DNA from: CAVALG01 sp963630555
GTDB lineage: Bacteria > Bacillota > Clostridia > Oscillospirales > Acutalibacteraceae
Assembly (NCBI GenBank): GCA_963630555.1
Contig: CAVGND010000050.1
Coordinates: 1-8,211, forward strand
DNA length: 8,211 nucleotides
Direction: 5' to 3'
Shown here: positions 1-5,796 of the stretch, one piece after another
Layout: each line of letters starts with the position of its first letter
How positions within the stretch are numbered: the first letter of the stretch is position 1
Translations under genes and position numbers: made by a program
The notes under the pieces: generated by a model
Database searches by the model: none
What the model was told of the DNA's origin: nothing
What the model saw: the letters and a program-made list of their open reading frames with translations, nothing else

Positions 1-1299
1 TCCCGCTCAGACATTTTCTTTGACCGAATAAAAGCGGAAGAATTCATCTCTTTATACGATGCCGTAAGCGGCAATTTGTGCAGTTCCGAGGTTGTCGGCG
101 AGATGAATTGGGCATTTGACAGCGATGGAGATGTAACAATCAGCGGATATAATTCAAACCGATTTATAAATGTCACAGCCGGAGATTTTGACAATGACGG
201 TAAGGATACCCTTATCATCTATGTTGCAAACAGTAAAAAAACTCCGTCAACAAGACTTCACGGTCTTGACTATGAAGCGGAAAAGTATGAAGTCGGTTGT
301 TATCTGAAGGAGTATGATTTTGCCGATAATAAATTGACCATGCTTAACCGTCTCGAGAATGATGCAGGTTATTACAAAATGGGATATGATTTGCTGAATG
401 ACTCGTATATCGCTTATTATCAGAGCGGTACATCATCAACATCTGCATATGTCCGTGCAGATGTTATCAACGGCTCAACCGACGACTCATCAAGCAATCA
501 GTACACCAAATTGACTGTCGATATGGTTGTCGGCGACTTTAACGGCGACAGAATAGACGATTTGGCAGTCTTGTCGTATTTTGGTGGAGCAGGTGCTTAT
601 GCCTCGGAATATAATTCAACTCCCCAAATCAAAATCCGGTACGGAACAACCGGTACCTATACCGGATCGTTTGTTGACAGCAAAGGCGATGAAAAATATA
701 CAATAAGAACTTTGTCGGATGCCGACTCTAACGGATACAGAAAGCTGCTATCTGTCTGTGATGGTGGACTTGCCTGCGGCGACATCAATAACGACGGTTA
801 TGACGACCTTTTTGTTGCGGGAACTAAGTTATATACAAATTACTATAAAGATAACAGTGATGCTCTTCTTGGTAGCTATTTGCAAGATGAAGATACTTTT
901 GCGTATTGTGTTCTTATGAACAACTGTAACAAGGACTTTGTGCAGTCAGAGGTTAAAACCATGACTGCCAATGATTGGACCTACGGCTGTTCGCCGAATG
1001 CTGTTGAGGCTGTTGCCTTTAACGGAGAAAATGCTTCAGATTTCATCTTTATAAACGGTTCACTGTATACATATGATTCTTCTACCGGCGGATTTAATAC
1101 CGTTGCTTCGCAGGGCTATACAACAAGCGGATTCCAGTTTGACGGCGCTCTTGGCGGACACGAGGAGTTTATGCGCTCGGTTGTAGTCGGCAATTTCGAC
1201 GGCAACAACGCCGGCAGAGAGCAAATTTTATTTGTTGCTTCCTGTCGTGACAAGGACAGCGTTTATTCCTTTAAGAAGGGCATGATAGCCGGCGTATAA
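1..1299 (+). CDS. Secreted FG-GAP/VCBS-type beta-propeller protein, 3' part only (5' end outside window)
   Basis: The frame is open from base 1, so this is the C-terminal portion of a longer protein. A formal TTG at 76 has no ribosome binding site and lies inside continuous coding sequence, so it is not the start. Repeated Asp-rich calcium-loop motifs of FG-GAP/VCBS type are visible: GDFDNDGKD (181-207), VGDFNGDRIDD (529-561), CGDINNDGYDD (775-807), and the degenerate VGNFDGNNAGREQ (from 1186) and VAFNGENASDF (about 1009-1041). Each is followed by a short hydrophobic strand, as in propeller blades of extracellular adhesins and carbohydrate-associated proteins. No enzyme motif is seen, so the ligand is unknown. 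The frame ends at TAA 1297-1299 just after a blade-like strand, without a natural C-terminal domain. The collagen-like repeat continues immediately in the +1 frame, so the protein was probably longer. Secretion is inferred from the family; the signal peptide would lie upstream of the window. Confidence 0.8.
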   Translation, partial: SRSDIFFDRIKAEEFISLYDAVSGNLCSSEVVGEMNWAFDSDGDVTISGYNSNRFINVTAGDFDNDGKDTLIIYVANSKKTPSTRLHGLDYEAEKYEVGCYLKEYDFADNKLTMLNRLENDAGYYKMGYDLLNDSYIAYYQSGTSSTSAYVRADVINGSTDDSSSNQYTKLTVDMVVGDFNGDRIDDLAVLSYFGGAGAYASEYNSTPQIKIRYGTTGTYTGSFVDSKGDEKYTIRTLSDADSNGYRKLLSVCDGGLACGDINNDGYDDLFVAGTKLYTNYYKDNSDALLGSYLQDEDTFAYCVLMNNCNKDFVQSEVKTMTANDWTYGCSPNAVEAVAFNGENASDFIFINGSLYTYDSSTGGFNTVASQGYTTSGFQFDGALGGHEEFMRSVVVGNFDGNNAGREQILFVASCRDKDSVYSFKKGMIAGV

Positions 1300-2026
1300 C
1301 GCAGGCAATGTAATCGGTGACAAAGGTGACAAAGGTGAGAAAGGTGATAAAGGCGATACCGGTGCAGCGGGTGTCGGCGTTAAATCAGTGACGATTGACG
1401 AGAACGGCGACCTGATTATTACGCTGACTGACGATACTGTGTATAATGCCGGCAAGGTAACCGGAAACAACGGCGACAAGGATGAAACCGGTGCTGCCGG
1501 CGTCGGCGTCAAGGATGCTGTTGTAGATGAAAACGGCAACCTCATCATCACTCTGACTGACGGCACTGTGTACAATCTCGGAAATGTCACCGGAGCCAAG
1601 GGCGACGCAGGCAAAGACGGTCAAAACGGATCAAATGGTTCAAACGGCTTGAACGGAAACGGAATCCGGTCAGCACATATTGACGCAGACGGCAATCTTA
1701 TCATCACCTTTACCGACGGAGTTGTTACTAACCTCGGCAAGATCGTCGGCACAGACGGAAAAGACGGTCAGGACGGTGCTGACGGTAAAGATGGAAAGGA
1801 CGGCATCGGAATCAAGGGCTGCCGCATTGACGACGACGGCAACCTGATCCTTACGCTGACCGATAATACAACGCTTGACGCAGGCAATATTTCCGCAATC
1901 AGCGATAGGGTCAGTGTTTCCAAGCCCCTTGCTACCGCAGCAGTATCCGTTTCGGGCACATCGCTGCTTTGGAACATCATAACCCTTGCTGTTGCGATTA
2001 TCAGAAAGAAAAAGTATAACAAATAA
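1289..2026 (+). CDS. Collagen-like (Gly-X-Y) repeat surface protein with C-terminal membrane anchor; 5' end missing or frameshifted from the preceding gene
   Basis: This frame opens after a TAG at 1286-1288. Its first possible start is GTG at 1388, which has no ribosome binding site and sits inside a repeat unit, so independent initiation is unlikely. The protein is four units, each a Gly-X-Y run followed by a beta-hairpin of the form ID..GNLIITLTDGTVYNLG.V.G: units at 1316-1465, 1466-1594, 1595-1750 and 1751-1894. Gly-X-Y tracts are GDKGDKGEKGDKGDTG in unit 1 and DGKDGQDGADGKDGKDG in unit 4. The C-terminus (about 1928-2023) is hydrophobic, with LLWNIITLAVAII followed by RKKKYNK, typical of a membrane anchor with a cytoplasmic positive tail; no LPXTG sortase motif is present. 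The likely role is a rigid stalk holding an upstream domain off the cell, and the FG-GAP domain one frame away is the obvious candidate. A perfect hairpin follows at 2043-2072. The repeat family is recognisable but its function is not established from sequence. Confidence 0.72.
   Translation, partial: PAYNAGNVIGDKGDKGEKGDKGDTGAAGVGVKSVTIDENGDLIITLTDDTVYNAGKVTGNNGDKDETGAAGVGVKDAVVDENGNLIITLTDGTVYNLGNVTGAKGDAGKDGQNGSNGSNGLNGNGIRSAHIDADGNLIITFTDGVVTNLGKIVGTDGKDGQDGADGKDGKDGIGIKGCRIDDDGNLILTLTDNTTLDAGNISAISDRVSVSKPLATAAVSVSGTSLLWNIITLAVAIIRKKKYNK
1316..1360 (+). repeat. 9-bp tandem repeat encoding Gly-Asp-Lys triplets
   Basis: Five consecutive 9-nt units: GGTGACAAA, GGTGACAAA, GGTGAGAAA, GGTGATAAA, GGCGATACC. 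The first two are identical and the next two differ at one base. This is the DNA form of the collagen-like Gly-X-Y run. Such a tract can change length by slippage in multiples of three codons without changing frame. Confidence 0.85.
1316..1894 (+). repeat. Four tandem Gly-X-Y plus beta-hairpin protein repeats (43-52 codons each)
   Basis: Units run 1316-1465, 1466-1594, 1595-1750 and 1751-1894, differing mainly in the length of the Gly-X-Y part (unit 2 is the shortest, 43 codons, and its tract is degenerate: GDKDETGAAG). The hairpin module is the most conserved part: IDENGDLIITLTDDTVYNAG, VDENGNLIITLTDGTVYNLG, IDADGNLIITFTDGVVTNLG and IDDDGNLILTLTDNTTLDAG. Sequence at 1295-1318 (YNAGNVIG) is the tail of a further unit whose beginning is missing, showing that the array was cut at its 5' side. 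Confidence 0.8.
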
Positions 2027-2042
2027 CAAAGCAAACAAATTC

Positions 2043-2072
2043 CAAGGCGGCTATCGGAAGGTAGCCGCCTTG
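2043..2072 (+). terminator. Putative terminator hairpin after the collagen-like gene
   Basis: CAAGGCGGCTA (2043-2053) pairs perfectly with TAGCCGCCTTG (2062-2072) across an 8-nt loop. It begins 17 nt after the stop codon of the collagen-like frame. The following bases (CTCTGTCACC) are only weakly T-rich, so intrinsic termination may be inefficient, but the position and perfect stem make this the best reading. Confidence 0.6.
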
Positions 2073-2091
2073 CTCTGTCACCGGGCAAAAT

Positions 2092-2193
2092 ATGCCGCAG
2101 GAATTGAAAGATTGGTTTCAGCCATTTCATAGGACAAGCCATATTTACAGACTGTATCTGCACTACTGCTACTTACTCGGATACTTATCGTAG
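2092..2193 (+). pseudogene. 33-codon fragment resembling the C-terminal region of a mobilisation relaxase
   Basis: An ATG frame of 33 codons ends at TAG 2191-2193. It contains HRTSHIYRLYLHYCYLLGYL, which from memory resembles a conserved segment in Firmicute relaxase/mobilisation nuclease proteins, where it is normally followed by PK and a long further C-terminus. No Shine-Dalgarno sequence is evident before the ATG, and the catalytic N-terminal domain is absent. It lies immediately before a recombinase remnant, which fits a decayed mobilisable element. The family assignment is from recognition only, and the segment is too short to be sure. Confidence 0.4.
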
Positions 2194-2195
2194 AG

Positions 2196-2786
2196 TTGTA
2201 CGGTACGAATGAAAACCGCCCGTATCCTTATGAGGGTCTGCCTGCGGCGGAGAACCTTATGCCGCTACAAAAATACCCGCCCAAGAGAACGAAGACCGAA
2301 AAAATCGACAGCGTCATTGCGGACAAGGAGTACGAGCTGTATCTGAAAGAGCAGAAGCTTGGTCAGCTCAAACGGTGCACTGCCGAGATTGAACGGTTAT
2401 TCCGTAAAATCTATGAGGATAACGTAGGTGGCAAGATCACCGATGAGCAGTTCTACCGTCTTTCGGAGGGATACGAAGCCGAGCTTGCGGACGCAAAAGC
2501 CGAGATGACCAAACTAACCGAGGAGGTCAGGGATACCGACACAGCGGTGAACAATGTGGAGAAACTGATCGCCGTCACAAGACGGTATACCCGCATTGAC
2601 GAGCTGACACCGGAAATCCTAAACGCATTAGTGGACAAAATCGTTGTCCACGAAGCGGAGAAAAAGGACGGCAAGCGCACACAGTCCATCGACATCTACT
2701 ATTCCTATGTGGGCATCGTCAACATCCCCACGGAGGAGAAAATGGCGGCATTTGCCGCAAGGCTCGCAACGCCGAGAACCGCCTAA
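2196..2786 (+). pseudogene. C-terminal remnant of a large serine recombinase (coiled coil plus DUF4368-type domain)
   Basis: The 196-codon frame has a formal TTG start at 2196, but the frame is open from 2133 and no ribosome binding site is seen, so the start is arbitrary. Residues about 40-128 form a charged helical region containing IERLFRKIYEDNVGGKITDEQF and LSEGYEAE. Residues about 130-178 carry YTRIDELTPEILNALVDKIV, VHEAEKKDGKRTQ and IDIYYSYVG. This order is that of the C-terminus of Clostridial resolvase/TnpX-like large serine recombinases of transposons and integrative elements. The N-terminal catalytic resolvase domain and the recombinase and zinc-ribbon domains are all missing. Residues 1-38 (including NRPYPYEGLPAAENLMP) do not match the part of a recombinase that should precede the coiled coil, so the fragment has been joined to other DNA. 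It should not be able to catalyse recombination. The gene downstream is an unrelated chromosomal gene, so this is a scar of past insertion. Confidence 0.7.
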
Positions 2787-2836
2787 AGGACAGGCAAAAC
2801 GGCAGGACATCTCTCTCCTACCGAAATACATACGAA

Positions 2837-2873
2837 GTTTGTCCCTATAGAGGGTAATATATCATTGACAAAC
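2837..2873. repeat. Nested inverted repeats downstream of the recombinase remnant
   Basis: GTTTGTC (2837-2843) pairs with GACAAAC (2867-2873). Inside it, CCCT (2843-2846) pairs with AGGG (2851-2854). It lies about 50 nt after the recombinase stop. It could be a weak transcription terminator-like structure or part of a former element end; nothing in the sequence decides between them. Confidence 0.3.
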
Positions 2874-2907
2874 CTAAAAAAATTAATTTTTTAGCCGATA
2901 TAATGTA

Positions 2908-2936
2908 TTTACAAAAAGGCGTTTTTGGTATATAAT
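2908..2936 (+). promoter_or_regulatory. Sigma-A-type promoter for the LCP gene, with a dyad in its spacer
   Basis: TTTACA (2908-2913) and TATAAT (2931-2936) are separated by exactly 17 nt. Transcription would begin near 2943, giving an untranslated leader of roughly 64 nt before the ATG at 3007. A/T tracts at 2874-2893 lie upstream and could act as an UP element. The spacer contains a perfect dyad, CAAAAA (2912-2917), GGCG, TTTTTG (2922-2927), overlapping the -35 box. It could be an operator, which is speculation. A consensus TTGACA at 2865-2870 has no -10 box at a suitable distance. Confidence 0.65.
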
Positions 2937-3006
2937 ATCTTATATTGTCACAGATTGTTGCCGGAAGTGCCGGTGCTGATATTGAGATATTACGGGAGAA
3001 TTACCT

Positions 3007-4422
3007 ATGAATAAAAAAAATACAAAGAAAATATACAGGAAAAAGTGCCATTCCAAAAACCCTTTTGTCAGATTCGGGAATTGGTGGCACTACCTTGCAG
3101 GCGGTTGGAAAGCTGCAATTATTGTGCTGACTTCGCTTTTGCTTATAGTTGCGATAGGGCTCGGGTATACTTTTTCGGTCTTTAACAGTATTAACCGTAA
3201 AAATGTTGATAATGACCTTATAGATGTTGAACCTATAGCGGAGGGCATTAAAAACATCGCCCTTTTCGGTATTGATACAAGGGAAGGGAAGTCTTTTTCC
3301 GGTAATTCGGATACCATTATGATTTTAAGTGTAAACACTAAGGTCAATAAAATCAAAATGGTTTCGGTTATGCGCGATTCCCTCGTGCCGATAGTCGATA
3401 AGAACAAAAAATACGGAAACAACAAGATAAACTCCGCATACGGCGGCGGCGGGCCTGCCAGAGCAATAAACACTCTTAATTCAAATTTCGGACTTGATAT
3501 TGAAGATTATGTTACCGTTAATTTCTTCGGTATGGAAAAAATTATTGAGGCTATGGGCGGCATTGAGGTTCCCGTTACCGAAGATGAAATGACTCCGAAA
3601 AAATCCGCCCCCAAAGGTATGCTTAACCAATGCATACAGGAACAGGCGGATAAAGACGGAACGGCGGCTGTCCTTGTCAAGAGTGCCGGTACTCAGGTTC
3701 TTAACGGCCGGCAAGCCGTGGCTTGGGCACGTATAAGAAAGGCTAAAAACTATTGGGGTCATAATGATGATTTCGGCAGAACGGAACGCCAGCGTTATGT
3801 TATGCAAAAACTTTTTGAAACCGCTAAGACTTTGCCGTGGTCAAAATATATTTCATTGATTGACGCACTGCTGCCATGCACGGAAACTTCGCTTACCAAC
3901 GATGAAATATTAAGCCTTGCCAAAGTTCTTACCGTAGGCGGAATATCAATGGAAAGCGCACGCATTCCCACGGATAAAATGATAATCGATGCCGATTACC
4001 GCGGAACCGGTGCTTCGACGGTTTATTATGATATTGATGATGCGAAAGGGCTTATTCACGCATTTATATTTGAAGATGTTTCAGCCGATCAGTATGACGA
4101 ACAGGCAACATACACAAAAAATAATTGGTACGGCGGCAGTTCCGGCAACACTTCGCAAACTGGTACTTATTCAAGCAGAAACAGTACATCGCAAAGTTCT
4201 TCCGCTTCTTCCGGCTCGTATGTTACAAGCAGTTCCGAAAATTCCTCGGGCGGTTCTTCCTCATACAGTTCTTCTTCGGACAGTTCTTCTTCCTACAATC
4301 CTTCTTCGGGCAGTTCCGAAAGTTCATCGTCCTCATCAAGCAGTTCTTCAAGCAGTGCATCAAGTTCTTCGTCCGCCCCCGAACCGAGCCCCGAAGAACC
4401 AACCGCTCCCGAGGACGAATAA
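3007..4422 (+). CDS. LytR-CpsA-Psr (LCP) family cell-wall glycopolymer ligase with serine-rich C-terminal tail
   Basis: LCP enzymes move undecaprenyl-pyrophosphate-linked polymers (teichoic acid, capsule or other wall glycans) onto peptidoglycan at the outer face of the membrane. The 471-residue protein has a basic N-terminus, one membrane segment (about 35-57) and an LCP domain (about 82-275). Visible motifs are IALFGIDTR (84-92), SDTIMILSVN (101-110), VMRDSLVPI (121-129, the conserved Arg-Asp), KINSAYGGGGP (140-150), and ARIR with DDFGRTERQR (241-263), which hold the phosphate-binding arginines of the family. About 30 extra residues (near 193-228) precede the LNGRQAVAWAR motif. From about 377 to 457 the protein is low-complexity and serine-rich, ending in an acidic Pro/Glu stretch; with N-in topology this tail is extracellular. 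The ATG start is supported by GGGAG at 2994-2998 and the promoter at 2908-2936. The polymer attached cannot be told from sequence. The alcohol dehydrogenase gene begins 31 nt downstream with no terminator between, so they may be co-transcribed. Confidence 0.9.
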   Translation: MNKKNTKKIYRKKCHSKNPFVRFGNWWHYLAGGWKAAIIVLTSLLLIVAIGLGYTFSVFNSINRKNVDNDLIDVEPIAEGIKNIALFGIDTREGKSFSGNSDTIMILSVNTKVNKIKMVSVMRDSLVPIVDKNKKYGNNKINSAYGGGGPARAINTLNSNFGLDIEDYVTVNFFGMEKIIEAMGGIEVPVTEDEMTPKKSAPKGMLNQCIQEQADKDGTAAVLVKSAGTQVLNGRQAVAWARIRKAKNYWGHNDDFGRTERQRYVMQKLFETAKTLPWSKYISLIDALLPCTETSLTNDEILSLAKVLTVGGISMESARIPTDKMIIDADYRGTGASTVYYDIDDAKGLIHAFIFEDVSADQYDEQATYTKNNWYGGSSGNTSQTGTYSSRNSTSQSSSASSGSYVTSSSENSSGGSSSYSSSSDSSSSYNPSSGSSESSSSSSSSSSSSASSSSSAPEPSPEEPTAPEDE

Positions 4423-4453
4423 TAACTGCAGTTGCTGAATGTGAGGGTGTAAA

Positions 4454-5599
4454 ATGAAAAGTTTTGATATTAAAACGAAAATATATTTCGGCGAAAATTC
4501 ACTTGATCATCTCAAGGATTTGAAAAGTAAAAAAGCGCTTGTGATATCCGACCCGTTTGTTGTTAAAAGCGGAATGGTGTATATGATAGCGTCACGTTTG
4601 ACAGAGGGCGGCATTGACTATGAAATATTCAGTGATGTCGTGCCCGACCCGCCTATATCAAAGGTTGCCGAGGGTGTCGAAAAATTAATTGCATACAACC
4701 CCGATGTCCTTATAGCTATAGGCGGCGGCAGTGCAATTGACTCTGCTAAGGCAATACGCGAAGTGGCTGTGAACTCCGAAAAAGTGAACCGTATGCCGCT
4801 TATTGCAATACCGACAACAAGCGGAACAGGCAGTGAGGTAACTTCCTTTTCGGTTATAACCGATCCCGAAAACCACACTAAATATCCGCTCGTAAGCGAT
4901 TCGCTTTTGCCGGAAGAAGCAATACTTGATTCCGAACTTGTAAAATCTGTGCCTGCCTCAATAACCGCGGATACCGGTATGGATGTCTTTACGCACGCTC
5001 TTGAGTCGTATGTAAGCCTTAATAATAATGAATTTTCGGCTGCACTTTCGGAAAAAGCAATCGAAATATTCGGAGGCTTTATGCTGCGCTCGTATCTTGA
5101 TAATAATGATACTCACGCACGCCAAAAAATGCATGTTGCATCCTGCCTTGCAGGTCTTGCGTTTAATACGGCGTCGCTCGGTCTTAATCACGGTATGGCG
5201 CACCAGTTGGGCTCTTTCTTTCATATACCGCACGGCCGCGCAAACGCAATATTACTGCCGGCGGTTATAGAGTATAACGCCGATATAAATAAGCACAGCC
5301 GCAGCAAGGAAGAATATCCAAAACATGTTAAAAAGTATTGCACCGTTGCAAGAATGTTGGGCTTGCAGAACTTTAACACAATAACTACCATTCGCGCGCT
5401 GGTAAGTTACATACAGTTTATGCTTAAAGAAATGGACATTCCGCTTTCAATTTCGCAAATCGGCAAAATATCCGAAAAAGAATATTTTGACGCGATACCG
5501 CATATGGCAAAAGGTGCGCTTGCGGATCCGTGTACAGCTACTAATCCGCGCAAACCGACTGTTGAAGATGTAATGCATATATATCAAAACCTTTGGTAA
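4454..5599 (+). CDS. Iron-containing alcohol dehydrogenase, PduQ (1-propanol dehydrogenase)-like
   Basis: Group III Fe-dependent alcohol dehydrogenase that interconverts an aldehyde and a primary alcohol with NAD(P)H in the cytoplasm. At 381 residues it is of normal family length. The nucleotide-binding loop GGGSAIDSAKAI is at 90-101 and the TTSGTGSEVTS motif at 121-131. Metal ligands by comparison with FucO are Asp177, His181, His246 and His260, with active-site His250; the spacings in GMDVFTHALE, NHGMAHQLG and IPHGRANA match exactly, so the enzyme should be active. The overall sequence, including the N-terminal YFGENSL and C-terminal ALADPCTATNPRKPT regions, resembles PduQ of the propanediol pathway more than AdhE or FucO. 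No pdu/eut or microcompartment genes are nearby, so the substrate is uncertain; ethanol, propanol or butanol are all possible. The ATG has GAGGG at 4443-4447. It sits 31 nt behind the LCP gene and is closed by a terminator at 5608-5643. Confidence 0.88.
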   Translation: MKSFDIKTKIYFGENSLDHLKDLKSKKALVISDPFVVKSGMVYMIASRLTEGGIDYEIFSDVVPDPPISKVAEGVEKLIAYNPDVLIAIGGGSAIDSAKAIREVAVNSEKVNRMPLIAIPTTSGTGSEVTSFSVITDPENHTKYPLVSDSLLPEEAILDSELVKSVPASITADTGMDVFTHALESYVSLNNNEFSAALSEKAIEIFGGFMLRSYLDNNDTHARQKMHVASCLAGLAFNTASLGLNHGMAHQLGSFFHIPHGRANAILLPAVIEYNADINKHSRSKEEYPKHVKKYCTVARMLGLQNFNTITTIRALVSYIQFMLKEMDIPLSISQIGKISEKEYFDAIPHMAKGALADPCTATNPRKPTVEDVMHIYQNLW

Positions 5600-5607
5600 A
5601 TTTATTT

Positions 5608-5643
5608 CCCCCGACTGTTTTCAGAGCAGTGGGGGTTGCTTTT
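5608..5643 (+). terminator. Rho-independent terminator after the alcohol dehydrogenase gene
   Basis: CCCCC (5608-5612) and ACTG (5614-5617) pair with CAGT (5627-5630) and GGGGG (5631-5635), with one bulged G at 5613 and a 9-nt loop. TTGCTTTT follows. It starts 8 nt after the stop codon and separates the LCP-dehydrogenase unit from serCA. Confidence 0.85.
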
Positions 5644-5651
5644 AACCGACA

Positions 5652-5722
5652 TTGTTAAAAACTTTAACAACTTTGGAAGAAATACGGCTAAAAAATAAAA
5701 AATATTGTTAAATTATACACAA
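5652..5722. promoter_or_regulatory. Rex-like TTGTTAA/TTAACAA dyads upstream of the serCA promoter (candidate operators)
   Basis: TTGTTAAA (5652-5659) and TTTAACAA (5663-5670) form a perfect 8-bp dyad around a 3-nt centre. A second TTGTTAA (5705-5711) is followed after 4 nt by TACACAA (5716-5722), which matches TTAACAA at 5 of 7 positions. The Clostridial motif for the NADH-sensing repressor Rex, as I know it, is TTGTTAANNNNTTAACAA. The first dyad has perfect halves but one extra central base; the second has the right spacing but a degraded right half. The second ends 5 nt before the -35 box. Rex binding is inference, and another regulator or chance in AT-rich DNA is possible. Confidence 0.35.
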
Positions 5723-5727
5723 AGTTA

Positions 5728-5756
5728 TTGACAATTAAGTATATAAATACTATAAT
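5728..5756 (+). promoter_or_regulatory. Perfect-consensus sigma-A promoter for serCA
   Basis: TTGACA (5728-5733), a 17-nt spacer and TATAAT (5751-5756). Transcription would start near 5763, leaving a leader of about 34 nt that is too short for a T-box or riboswitch. The strength of the match suggests high expression unless repressed. Confidence 0.88.
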
Positions 5757-5796
5757 AATAATCGTAAATTTAATTGTACCTTCAGGAGGAATAAAA

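Noticed and set aside
76..78. TTG as the start of the FG-GAP protein
   Set aside because: The frame is open to base 1 with continuous protein-like sequence, and no ribosome binding site precedes it.
1388..1390. GTG as the true start of the collagen-like protein
   Set aside because: No Shine-Dalgarno sequence precedes it, it falls within a repeat unit, and the repeat signal extends about 90 nt upstream in the same frame.
1316..1894. CRISPR array suggested by regular repeats
   Set aside because: The repeats are coding, translate to one protein family, and lack identical direct repeats with unrelated spacers.
1228..2163. Several long reverse-strand and alternative-frame ORFs across the collagen-like region
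   Set aside because: They are shadows of the periodic Gly-X-Y repeat; none has a ribosome binding site or a sensible protein composition, and the + frame shows clear repeat conservation.
2644..2850. Small + strand ORF overlapping the end of the recombinase remnant
   Set aside because: It overlaps the recognisable recombinase frame, and its sequence (low-complexity Ser/Arg/Pro) is an out-of-frame product.
2865..2904. Promoter from TTGACA 2865-2870 with TATAAT 2899-2904
   Set aside because: The spacer would be 28 nt, too long for sigma-A; the 2908/2931 pair has a 17-nt spacer and is better.
3989..4457. Two + strand ORFs overlapping the serine-rich part of the LCP gene
   Set aside because: Their odd composition (Phe/Gln-rich and Val/Leu/Pro-rich) comes from reading the Ser codons out of frame; the LCP frame is well supported.
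5728..5796. N-terminal extension of SerC from TTG 5728
   Set aside because: This stretch is the promoter (TTGACA and TATAAT); the AGGAGG-preceded ATG at 5797 gives the standard SerC N-terminus.
5763..5796. T-box or serine-responsive riboswitch before serC
   Set aside because: The predicted leader is only about 34 nt, and no T-box sequence or terminator-antiterminator is present.
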